From the NCBI GenBank assembly GCA_947589315.1, contig CANPZE010000025.1, positions 1-40,297 of the forward strand: 40,297 bases of DNA. The letters are read 5' to 3'. The DNA is from an uncultured Lachnospiraceae bacterium. GTDB lineage: Bacteria > Bacillota > Clostridia > Lachnospirales > Lachnospiraceae. Both the position numbers and the translations under genes were made by a program. Under the pieces are notes generated by a model that was not told the DNA's origin, did not search any database, and saw only the letters and a program-made list of their open reading frames with translations. This document shows positions 1-6,621 of the stretch, piece by piece; the first letter of the stretch is position 1; the number at the start of each line of letters is the position of its first letter.

Positions 1-1
1 G

Positions 2-648
2 CGGTGCGGCACCAGCTTTTTGCTGATCGTTATGTTTATCAGTGTGATTTTTTTGTATTTATTCATATTTCCAATATATGGCTGCGCATGGCTGTCAGGA
101 TCCTTCTGGTGCCTGTGATTGCCGGAGTGTCTTATGAATTTATCCGCCTTGCGGGATCTTCTGACCATCCCCTTGTGTCTGCCCTGAGCAAGCCGGGAAT
201 GCTTTTGCAGCGCCTGACTACGAGGGAGCCTGAGGATGATATGATTGAAGTGGCGATTCAATCGGTGGAAGCCGTATTTGACTGGAAGGCATATCAGCAT
301 CGGTGCCGCGCCCGTCAGGAGCGGGAAAGCCAGGCCGGGAATGCGGGCAAGGCTTCGGCTAGGCCTTCCCGCAAATCCAGGGCCCAGCAGCGCAGGGAAC
401 TGCAGGAACGGGAGCAGAATTACCGCAGAAAGGCAATGGAGCGGGCGCAGGAGCAGAAGGAGCAGGAAGAAAGAGAAATGGCTCTGGAAGAGAGATATCA
501 AAAGGCGCGCAGACGGCATGAGGCAAGGCAGGCGGCAATGGCGGAGAAAGTGGAACCCCTGGAGGATGAGAGCCTTAACAGTCTGGATCATTTCTTAGAC
601 GAGGCAGGGGGAGATCCCGCCAGAGAAGAAGAGCGAGAGGATGCTTGA
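2..648 (+). CDS. YqhQ/DUF1385-family membrane protein, 5'-truncated, apparent frameshift
   Basis: The gene enters from the left edge. Frame 2 gives the family-typical RCGTSFLLIVM membrane segment up to about position 54. Frame 1 then gives the rest: RILLVPVIAGVSYEFIRLAG, the SKPGMLLQRLTTREP block and the EVAIQSVEAVFDW end. The switch falls at a run of seven T (48-54); eight T would join the frames without a break. This is either a sequencing error or a real one-base deletion. After VFDW (about position 282) comes an extension of about 120 residues rich in Arg, Lys, Glu and Gln, probably coiled coil, which the core family lacks. DUF1385 proteins are multi-pass membrane proteins of unknown function and often sit just upstream of prmC-prfA in Clostridia, as here. 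The stop is 3 bases before the prmC start, so the genes are probably co-transcribed. Confidence 0.8.
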   Translation, partial: VRHQLFADRYVYQCDFFVFIHISNIWLRMAVRILLVPVIAGVSYEFIRLAGSSDHPLVSALSKPGMLLQRLTTREPEDDMIEVAIQSVEAVFDWKAYQHRCRARQERESQAGNAGKASARPSRKSRAQQRRELQEREQNYRRKAMERAQEQKEQEEREMALEERYQKARRRHEARQAAMAEKVEPLEDESLNSLDHFLDEAGGDPAREEEREDA

Positions 649-651
649 GCA

Positions 652-1503
652 ATGGCAGAAGGACAGGAAGGAATATCCTCCTGGAAGGAGCTGTTGGATT
701 GGGGGATACAATGCCTGGCTAAGGCAGGCATCCCGGAACAGGAGAATGACGCCTGGCTTCTGCTGGAAGCAGTGTCAGGGATGGACCGGGCAGCATATTT
801 TTTGCATTGCCGGGAGCTGCCTGGCAGCAGCCAATGCCAGAAGTACCGGGAGATAATTGCCGAGCGGTCCCGGCGCATCCCCCTTCAATATCTGACAGGG
901 ATTCAGGAATTTATGGGGTTTCCGTTTCAGGTGGGGCCTGAGGTGCTGATTCCCCGCCAGGATACTGAACTATTGGTAGAACTGGCGCTTCCCCTGGTTT
1001 CCGGGAAAAGGATCCTGGATCTTTGTACCGGGTCCGGCTGTATTGCGATATCTCTGGCTTTGCTGGGGCGGCCGGCGCAGATTGAGGGCATTGACCTGTC
1101 CTGTGAGGCATTGGAAACGGCCCGGAGGAATGCGGCCAATTTGGGGGCGGATGTAACATTCCGGCAGAATGACCTGCTTCTGGGGATCACAGAAGAGTAT
1201 GATGTGATTGTCTCTAACCCGCCGTATATTTCCCGGGAGGTGATCCCTTCCCTGATGCCGGAGGTGAAGGACCATGAGCCTGTGATGGCTTTGGACGGGG
1301 GCGGAGACGGCCTGGATTTTTACCGGCGGATTGCCCGGGAAGGTAAGGCGCATTTGAGCCGGGATGGGATACTTGCCGTAGAGATCGGATATGATCAAAG
1401 AGAAGCGGTAACGCAGCTTTTTCAGGAGGCCGGCTACAGACAGATCCGGAGTTATAAAGATCTGGCAGGGATGGACCGGGCAGTAACGGCCGTGAGAAGA
1501 TAA
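652..1503 (+). CDS. prmC: Peptide chain release factor N5-glutamine methyltransferase
   Basis: PrmC methylates the glutamine of the GGQ motif of release factors using S-adenosylmethionine; its substrate RF1 is encoded next. The 283-residue length is normal. Residues 1 to about 85 form the helical substrate-binding domain. The Rossmann methyltransferase domain follows, with IPRQDTE (about 100-106), the SAM loop DLCTGSGCIA (123-132) and the catalytic NPPY (189-192) that holds the target glutamine. The start ATG lies 3 bases after the preceding stop, with GAGAGGA upstream at about 635-641. The gene is separated from prfA by 27 bases and is expected to be co-transcribed with it. No oddities are visible. 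Confidence 0.96.
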   Translation: MAEGQEGISSWKELLDWGIQCLAKAGIPEQENDAWLLLEAVSGMDRAAYFLHCRELPGSSQCQKYREIIAERSRRIPLQYLTGIQEFMGFPFQVGPEVLIPRQDTELLVELALPLVSGKRILDLCTGSGCIAISLALLGRPAQIEGIDLSCEALETARRNAANLGADVTFRQNDLLLGITEEYDVIVSNPPYISREVIPSLMPEVKDHEPVMALDGGGDGLDFYRRIAREGKAHLSRDGILAVEIGYDQREAVTQLFQEAGYRQIRSYKDLAGMDRAVTAVRR

Positions 1504-1530
1504 AAATAAGCAAAGACATGGAGGAAGAGC

Positions 1531-2571
1531 ATGTTTGACAGATTGGAAGATTTGGTGAGAAGACTGGAACAGATCAATATGGAGCTTACGGATCCTGATG
1601 TGATCGGGAATCAGGAGCAATACCGGGAACTGATGAAGGAACAGAATGAACTCACGCCTATTGTAGACAAATATCTGGAGTACCGGACCGCCAAAGAAGG
1701 GATAGAAGACAGCCTTGCTTTGCTGGAGGAAGAGAACGATGAGGAAATGCGGGAGCTGGCTAAGGAAGAGCTGAACAGCTGCCGGCAGAAGGCAGAGGAA
1801 TGTGAGCAGGAATTGAAGATCCTGATGCTGCCCAGGGACCCTAACGATGAAAAGAATGTTATTGTGGAGATCCGGGGAGGGGCCGGCGGGGACGAGGCCG
1901 CCCTTTTTGCGGCAGACCTGTTCCGCATGTATTCTAAATATGCAGAGACCAACCATTGGAAAGTAGAAGTAATGAGCGTTAATGAAAACGGGATTGGGGG
2001 TTTTAAGGAAATTGTCTTTATGATCAATGGCGTCCACCGGGTGCAGCGGATCCCCACTACGGAGTCTGGAGGGAGGATCCATACCTCTACGGCTACAGTG
2101 GCGATCATGCCGGAGGTGGAAGAGGTGGATGTGCAGATTGATCCTAACGATTGCAAGATTGATGTATTTCGGGCTTCCGGTAATGGAGGGCAGTGCGTCA
2201 ATACTACAGACTCTGCTGTGCGGATCACCCATATTCCCACTGGGATCGTAGTATCCTGCCAGGATGAGAAATCTCAGCTAAAGAACAAGGATAAGGCTAT
2301 GAAGGTACTCCGCTCCAGAATTTATGACATGGAACTGGCTAAGGCGGAGAGCGAACAGGCGGCAGAGAGGAGAAGCCAGGTGGGGACCGGGGACCGGTCG
2401 GAGAAGATCCGTACTTATAATTTTCCCCAGGGGCGTGTGACGGATCACCGGATCAAATATACGAGCCACAGGCTGAATGAGATCCTGGATGGAGATATCA
2501 ATGAGCTGTTGCAAAATATCATCGCCGCAGACCAGAGCGCGCGTTTGGCGAAGATGAACGAGAGCGCATAG
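1531..2571 (+). CDS. prfA: Peptide chain release factor 1
   Basis: RF1 ends translation at UAA and UAG in the ribosomal A site. The 346 residues include the coiled N-terminal domain, the codon-reading PxT motif as P-T-T (residues 175-177) followed by ESGGRIHTS, and the peptidyl-tRNA hydrolysis motif GGQ at 219-221 in the context SGNGGQCVN. The P-T-T type, rather than the S-P-F of RF2, identifies RF1. GGAGGA lies upstream of the ATG. Pairing with prmC just upstream is the usual arrangement and supports both calls. The 136 bases that follow have no clear terminator, only a short CAGAAT/ATTCTG hairpin at 2582-2598. Confidence 0.97.
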   Translation: MFDRLEDLVRRLEQINMELTDPDVIGNQEQYRELMKEQNELTPIVDKYLEYRTAKEGIEDSLALLEEENDEEMRELAKEELNSCRQKAEECEQELKILMLPRDPNDEKNVIVEIRGGAGGDEAALFAADLFRMYSKYAETNHWKVEVMSVNENGIGGFKEIVFMINGVHRVQRIPTTESGGRIHTSTATVAIMPEVEEVDVQIDPNDCKIDVFRASGNGGQCVNTTDSAVRITHIPTGIVVSCQDEKSQLKNKDKAMKVLRSRIYDMELAKAESEQAAERRSQVGTGDRSEKIRTYNFPQGRVTDHRIKYTSHRLNEILDGDINELLQNIIAADQSARLAKMNESA

Positions 2572-2707
2572 ATCGATCGGGCAGAATCTCCTATTCTGAG
2601 GAGGATCGGAGAAGGGACAAATTTCTAAAATCCCCGGACTGCATAAACTGGCAAAAAGAGGTTTTGTTGCCGTTCCGAGGGACGGAAGCAGCGGAAAGAG
2701 GTTTGTC

Positions 2708-3223
2708 GTGGAATTGTTTCCAAAACAGAAAACAATCGCATATCGCATTTTGGCGAGAGAGCCGGAGGCTTACTGTATTGTGCAGGGGAGTCCCCGGTAT
2801 TCTTCTTTGTGGGGGAAGATTTCTTTTTATCAGGGAGGAAAGGGCGTGGCGGTCACCTGGGAGTTTCGGAACCTGCCTTTCTCCAGGGAAGGGTCTCCCG
2901 GGAAGGAATGCAGCCCTCAGATTTATGCCCTCCATATCCATGAAGGAGGGGCTTGCGATGGCGGAGGGGCGGAACCCTTTGCTTCTGCAGGTGGTCATTA
3001 TGATACGACCGGATGCGGCCATCCCGGGCATACCGGGGATCTGCCGCCGGTATTTGGCAATAACGGGTACGCATGGGGCGGTGTTTATACAGAAAAATTT
3101 TCTGTCGAGGAAGTGGTGGGCAAAACGGTGATCCTTCACAGGCAGAAGGATGATTTTTCAACTCAGCCGGCCGGGAATGCAGGAATGCGTATCGGGTGCG
3201 GCGTGATCCGCCGGCAGGGATAA
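2708..3223 (+). CDS. Cu/Zn superoxide dismutase family protein (no signal peptide)
   Basis: The 171-residue protein has the Cu/Zn SOD fold markers in order. HIH at 76-78, H97 (GGHYD) and H144 (VILHRQ) match the copper ligands. H97, H105, H108 and D111 (GHTGDLPP) match the zinc ligands. C83 and C164 match the conserved disulfide, and R161 is the substrate-guiding arginine in GMRIGCG. The QKDDFSTQPAGNAG stretch is also typical. All ligands are present, so activity is plausible. There is no signal peptide, unlike most bacterial SodC, which implies a cytoplasmic enzyme. The GTG start at 2708 has AAAGAGG six bases upstream. The frame stays open back to 2600 but offers no ATG, GTG or TTG with a better site. 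It is the lone gene between prfA and a new promoter at 3233. Confidence 0.87.
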   Translation: MELFPKQKTIAYRILAREPEAYCIVQGSPRYSSLWGKISFYQGGKGVAVTWEFRNLPFSREGSPGKECSPQIYALHIHEGGACDGGGAEPFASAGGHYDTTGCGHPGHTGDLPPVFGNNGYAWGGVYTEKFSVEEVVGKTVILHRQKDDFSTQPAGNAGMRIGCGVIRRQG

Positions 3224-3232
3224 AATACAACC

Positions 3233-3261
3233 TTGATGTTTAGGATAAAATAAGATAAAAT
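3233..3261 (+). promoter_or_regulatory. Sigma-A-type promoter of the sulfotransferase gene
   Basis: TTGATG (3233-3238), a 17-base spacer and TAAAAT (3256-3261) lie in an AT-rich gap. Transcription would begin near 3268, leaving a leader of about 28 bases to the ATG at 3297. That leader is too short for the upstream ATG at 3276 to have a ribosome site, so the promoter also supports the 3297 start. Confidence 0.6.
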
Positions 3262-3296
3262 ATTTAGATAATACTATGATCAGAATGGAGAATGTC

Positions 3297-4532
3297 ATGA
3301 AGATTTATAAGGATGAAGAAATAATTAAGCTGGCGGGCGGGCAGGAGAGCATTATCGTATTTGGGAAATTGCCTCTTGTCAGGATTCTGCTCCGCTATCT
3401 GAAGAAGGAAGGACTTTTGGATAAGGTGGCGGGAGCCTCAGTACAGGGGAATCAGAAACGTCAGGGGACTCTGGTGGGATGTCCGGTTCATTCGATGAAG
3501 GAGCTGTCCCAAACGGCGTCCCAATCCCTGGTCTTTGTGGTAGAGGAGAAAGAGGAGAGACAGCAGAATGCCTGTAAGGTATTGGAGGGGCTGGGGTATT
3601 CTGATATAGCCGTTGTGGAATATGCCCTGATGTCTCAGCTGGGTGCCAGAGAGCATGTTCATCTGGATTTTATCTGCGTAGGCTTTGTCAAATGTGGGAC
3701 TACCAGCCTGCATGCCGCCCTGAAGAAGAATAAAGATATCTTTCTGCCCAAGAAGAAAGAAACCTTATATATGGGATGGAGAAATCGTTTTGACGATGCT
3801 CCGGAACGGTTTAATTCTATTTATTTCAACAACGTGCCAGAGGGAAAGGTGGTTGGGAATGTAGAGCCCAGCTATCATGCCCGGGCAGACGGGATCTACG
3901 AGTGCTATGGAGAGGATACGAAGGTGATCTTTATGGTGAGAAACCCTGCCAGCGCTACCTACTCCTATTTTAAGATGTTGATGCGCAAGACGGAGGAAAT
4001 GCGCCAGATCAATTATTACAAAAAGTACCGCCGTTTTGACGTGCGCATGTTTGACGATTATATCAGGGATTATATCTTATCCAGGGAAGATACCCGTTTC
4101 TGTTATATGGACTGGATTGACCAGTATCTGAAGTACTATGATAAAGACAAGATTAAAGTGGTGATCTTTGAGGAACTCATACGGGATCCGGAAAAGGTGA
4201 TGAATGAGATTCAGGATTTTATTGGGGTAAAACGCGTGAAATTTGTCAGCCTGCCTCACTCTAATGAGGGGAAAAGCGTCTCCAAGAATTACATCAGCGC
4301 CCGGATCAACCGGTATCTATACCGCAGGGACAGGGAACTCCGCTATGTGACATCGGAGAAGGAGAAGAAACGCCACAATGCCCGCAAGGAAAAGATCCAT
4401 AAGTATACATTGATCGATAACGAAGAAAAGATGCTTCCGTCCAGCAAGGCTACCTTAGATGATTTTTATCGGGACAGCATCCACCGTCTGGAGGACTTCT
4501 GTGGAAAATCGTTGAAAGGGCTTTGGTATTAG
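3297..4532 (+). CDS. Sulfotransferase-domain protein with N-terminal Rossmann-like domain
   Basis: The 411-residue protein has two parts. Residues about 15-118 (SIIVFGKLPLVRILLRYL, then alternating strands and helices) look like a small nucleotide-binding or Rossmann-like domain. Residues about 122-411 form a PAPS-dependent sulfotransferase: the 5'-phosphosulfate loop CVGFVKCGTTSL (127-138) and the 3'-phosphate motif VIFMVRNPASATYSYF with R215 and S219. These enzymes move sulfate from PAPS to sugars, peptides or small molecules; the acceptor cannot be read here. No signal peptide or membrane segment is seen, so it is probably cytosolic. I chose ATG 3297 because GGAG at 3287-3290 is well spaced; ATG 3276 and 3285 are alternatives. 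The stop codon lies inside the ribosome site of the MoxR gene, so the two are probably co-transcribed. Confidence 0.82.
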   Translation: MKIYKDEEIIKLAGGQESIIVFGKLPLVRILLRYLKKEGLLDKVAGASVQGNQKRQGTLVGCPVHSMKELSQTASQSLVFVVEEKEERQQNACKVLEGLGYSDIAVVEYALMSQLGAREHVHLDFICVGFVKCGTTSLHAALKKNKDIFLPKKKETLYMGWRNRFDDAPERFNSIYFNNVPEGKVVGNVEPSYHARADGIYECYGEDTKVIFMVRNPASATYSYFKMLMRKTEEMRQINYYKKYRRFDVRMFDDYIRDYILSREDTRFCYMDWIDQYLKYYDKDKIKVVIFEELIRDPEKVMNEIQDFIGVKRVKFVSLPHSNEGKSVSKNYISARINRYLYRRDRELRYVTSEKEKKRHNARKEKIHKYTLIDNEEKMLPSSKATLDDFYRDSIHRLEDFCGKSLKGLWY

Positions 4533-4543
4533 GAGGAATTGGC

Positions 4544-5473
4544 ATGGGGCTGGAGATACTGCAGCAGGTACAGGATGAAGTAAACAAGGTGATAAAGGGG
4601 AAGGAAAGGGTAGTTCAGAAGGTCTTGGCCGCCGTGGTCAGTGGCGGGCATATTCTGATGGAGGATATCCCGGGAGTTGGTAAGACTACTCTTGCTACCA
4701 CCTTTGCCAGGACGCTTTCTTTGGATTATAACAGGGTACAGTTTACGCCGGACGTACTGCCAAGTGATATAACAGGCTTTTCTATGTATAACAGCCAGAC
4801 CGGAAAGTTTGAATTTCATCCGGGAGCTGTGTTCTGTAATCTGTTTCTGGCGGATGAGATCAACCGTACTTCCCCCAAGACACAGTCTGCGCTTTTGGAG
4901 GTTATGGAAGAAAACCATGTGACTGTGGACGGCGAGACTAGAGATTTGCCCGCCCCCTTTGTGGTAATTGCCACAGAGAATCCGGCCGGCTCTTCTGGTA
5001 CTCAGATGCTGCCTGAATCCCAGCTGGACCGCTTTATGATCTGTCTCTCCATGGGATATCCGGGGCATCAGGATGCAGTAGCAATCTTAAAAGGAGATAT
5101 CCTGCGGCTGGTGGACAAGGTGACTGCCGTGATGACAAAAGAAGAATTGCTGCAGGTCAGGCAACAGGCGGAAGAGGTATTTGTCCATGACGCTGTCTAT
5201 GAATATATTGTAAATCTGGTGGAATATACCAGGTCCTGGGACAAGTTTTCCATGGGGGCCAGCCCGCGGGGAGCCATTGCGCTTTTACGGATGTCCCGGG
5301 CTATGGCGTTGCTCCAGGGAAGGGATTATGTTACAGCCCAGGATGTGCAGGAGGTTCTGGAGGATGTGCTGGGACACCGGGTAAGGCTGAGTTCCGATGC
5401 CCGGGCAGAAGGAACGGACATGCATCAGGCTATGATCGGGCTGATGCAAAAGGTCAGGAGTCCCAGAAGCTGA
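4544..5473 (+). CDS. MoxR-family AAA+ ATPase
   Basis: The 309-residue protein is a MoxR-type AAA+ ATPase, a group of chaperone-like enzymes that often act with DUF58 and von Willebrand-domain partners. Visible motifs are Walker A GVGKTT (44-49), Walker B LFLADEINR (D104, E105), the sensor-1 region ATENPAGS (N146), and the arginine finger in ESQLDRF (R163), followed by the helical lid domain. ATG 4544 is the start: AGGAGG lies at 4531-4536, overlapping the end of the sulfotransferase gene. The next two genes encode a DUF58 protein and a membrane transglutaminase, a conserved MoxR neighbourhood. Substrate and physiological role are not known for this group. Confidence 0.93.
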   Translation: MGLEILQQVQDEVNKVIKGKERVVQKVLAAVVSGGHILMEDIPGVGKTTLATTFARTLSLDYNRVQFTPDVLPSDITGFSMYNSQTGKFEFHPGAVFCNLFLADEINRTSPKTQSALLEVMEENHVTVDGETRDLPAPFVVIATENPAGSSGTQMLPESQLDRFMICLSMGYPGHQDAVAILKGDILRLVDKVTAVMTKEELLQVRQQAEEVFVHDAVYEYIVNLVEYTRSWDKFSMGASPRGAIALLRMSRAMALLQGRDYVTAQDVQEVLEDVLGHRVRLSSDARAEGTDMHQAMIGLMQKVRSPRS

Positions 5474-5541
5474 CGGGCCTGTGGAACGGCGGAATGGGAC
5501 AGGGCCGGCTGTATTATTGATTGGCAAGGAGCGGACATACA

Positions 5542-6621
5542 TTGAGGAAGAACAAAGCTTTTCGGGGAAGACCGGCAATACTCAGGATCATAAGCTATTT
5601 ATTGCTATATGGGAGTAATTTGCTATTGTGCCTGTTTTTGCGCAGCTACTTTCTGATCCTGATCCAGCTGCTGCTTACCATCGCCCCGGTACTTTCCCTG
5701 CTGGCTGTCTTGCAGCTGCAAAAGGAACTGCTGGTGCAGGTGGTTTCTCAGGAGGAACAGATCATGCGGGAACAGACTGCTCCCTTCCATATTGTATTGG
5801 ACAACCCTACCTGGTGGCCCGCGCTTCAGGTTAAATTGGAGTTGGGCATTGACAATCCTTTTATGGAACGGCAGGGAGACCAAAGGCTGTGCCTGCCTGT
5901 CCACTCCCGAAGCCAGAACCGCTTCAGGCTTCCGCTGCGCCCTACAGAACTGGGGATAGTACGGGTTAGGGTAAAAGCAGTGTGGGTACAGGATATTCTG
6001 GGATTGGTATGGTTTTCCGGAAAAAGGCTGGCAAAAGAGCCTGCCATGGGAGAGTGCCTTGTGCTTCCCCGGGGGGAAGAGACAGACCTGGAGAAGGCTG
6101 CCCAGACACGGATCGGCTTAACGCAGAGTGAGGAGAGCCCAGCCCCGGGAAGTGATTTTTCCCAGATCAGTGATATCCGGGAGTACATTCCCGGAGACCG
6201 CCTGAAGGATATTCACTGGAAACTTTCCGCTAAGAGAGAGACCCTGCTGGTTAAAGAAAGGGTGAATATCTCCCAGGACCGCCTGGTATTGCTGGCAGGA
6301 TTCTCAGAGGACCGGCAGGGGAGAAGCCTTGTGGCGCAGCAGGTATGGCAGCTTGCCCGGATGATGCTGGGGGAACGGACGCAGGTATTGCTGCTTTGGT
6401 GGGACGGAGAAATGTCTGCGTTTCAGCAGTATGCCATAGAGACTTACCAGGAATTGTGTACCGCTTTTGGAAGGATGTACCAGACATGGTCCCCTGTAGA
6501 GGGCGGCAGTCTTTTGAGCCTGATGAGGAGGAACTGTCCCGGTTTTGGGACTTATCTGTTGGCGCAGATGGAGCAGGAAGGTGTAGCAGTAAAGGTAGTA
6601 GGGAATGATGGTTCATGGTGA
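5542..6621 (+). CDS. DUF58 domain-containing membrane protein
   Basis: The N-terminus has two hydrophobic segments in the first 60 residues (LLLYGSNLLLCLFL and YFLILIQLLLTIAPVLSLL). An extracytoplasmic or beta-rich region follows, then the DUF58 signature YIPGDRLKDIHWKLSAKR at about 215-232. DUF58 proteins resemble von Willebrand-A-like domains and are partners of MoxR ATPases; the molecular function is unknown. The likely start is TTG 5542, with AAGGAG at 5526-5531; TTG 5521 in the same frame lacks a good site. The stop overlaps the transglutaminase start by seven bases, implying translational coupling. The length, 359 residues, is usual. Confidence 0.88.
   Translation: MRKNKAFRGRPAILRIISYLLLYGSNLLLCLFLRSYFLILIQLLLTIAPVLSLLAVLQLQKELLVQVVSQEEQIMREQTAPFHIVLDNPTWWPALQVKLELGIDNPFMERQGDQRLCLPVHSRSQNRFRLPLRPTELGIVRVRVKAVWVQDILGLVWFSGKRLAKEPAMGECLVLPRGEETDLEKAAQTRIGLTQSEESPAPGSDFSQISDIREYIPGDRLKDIHWKLSAKRETLLVKERVNISQDRLVLLAGFSEDRQGRSLVAQQVWQLARMMLGERTQVLLLWWDGEMSAFQQYAIETYQELCTAFGRMYQTWSPVEGGSLLSLMRRNCPGFGTYLLAQMEQEGVAVKVVGNDGSW

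Noticed and set aside
970-2232. Long open frame antisense to prmC and prfA
   Set aside because: No ribosome site, family signal or promoter; it is a codon-bias shadow of two certain genes.
2582-2598. CAGAAT/ATTCTG hairpin after prfA
   Set aside because: Short stem with no T-run; too weak to call a terminator.
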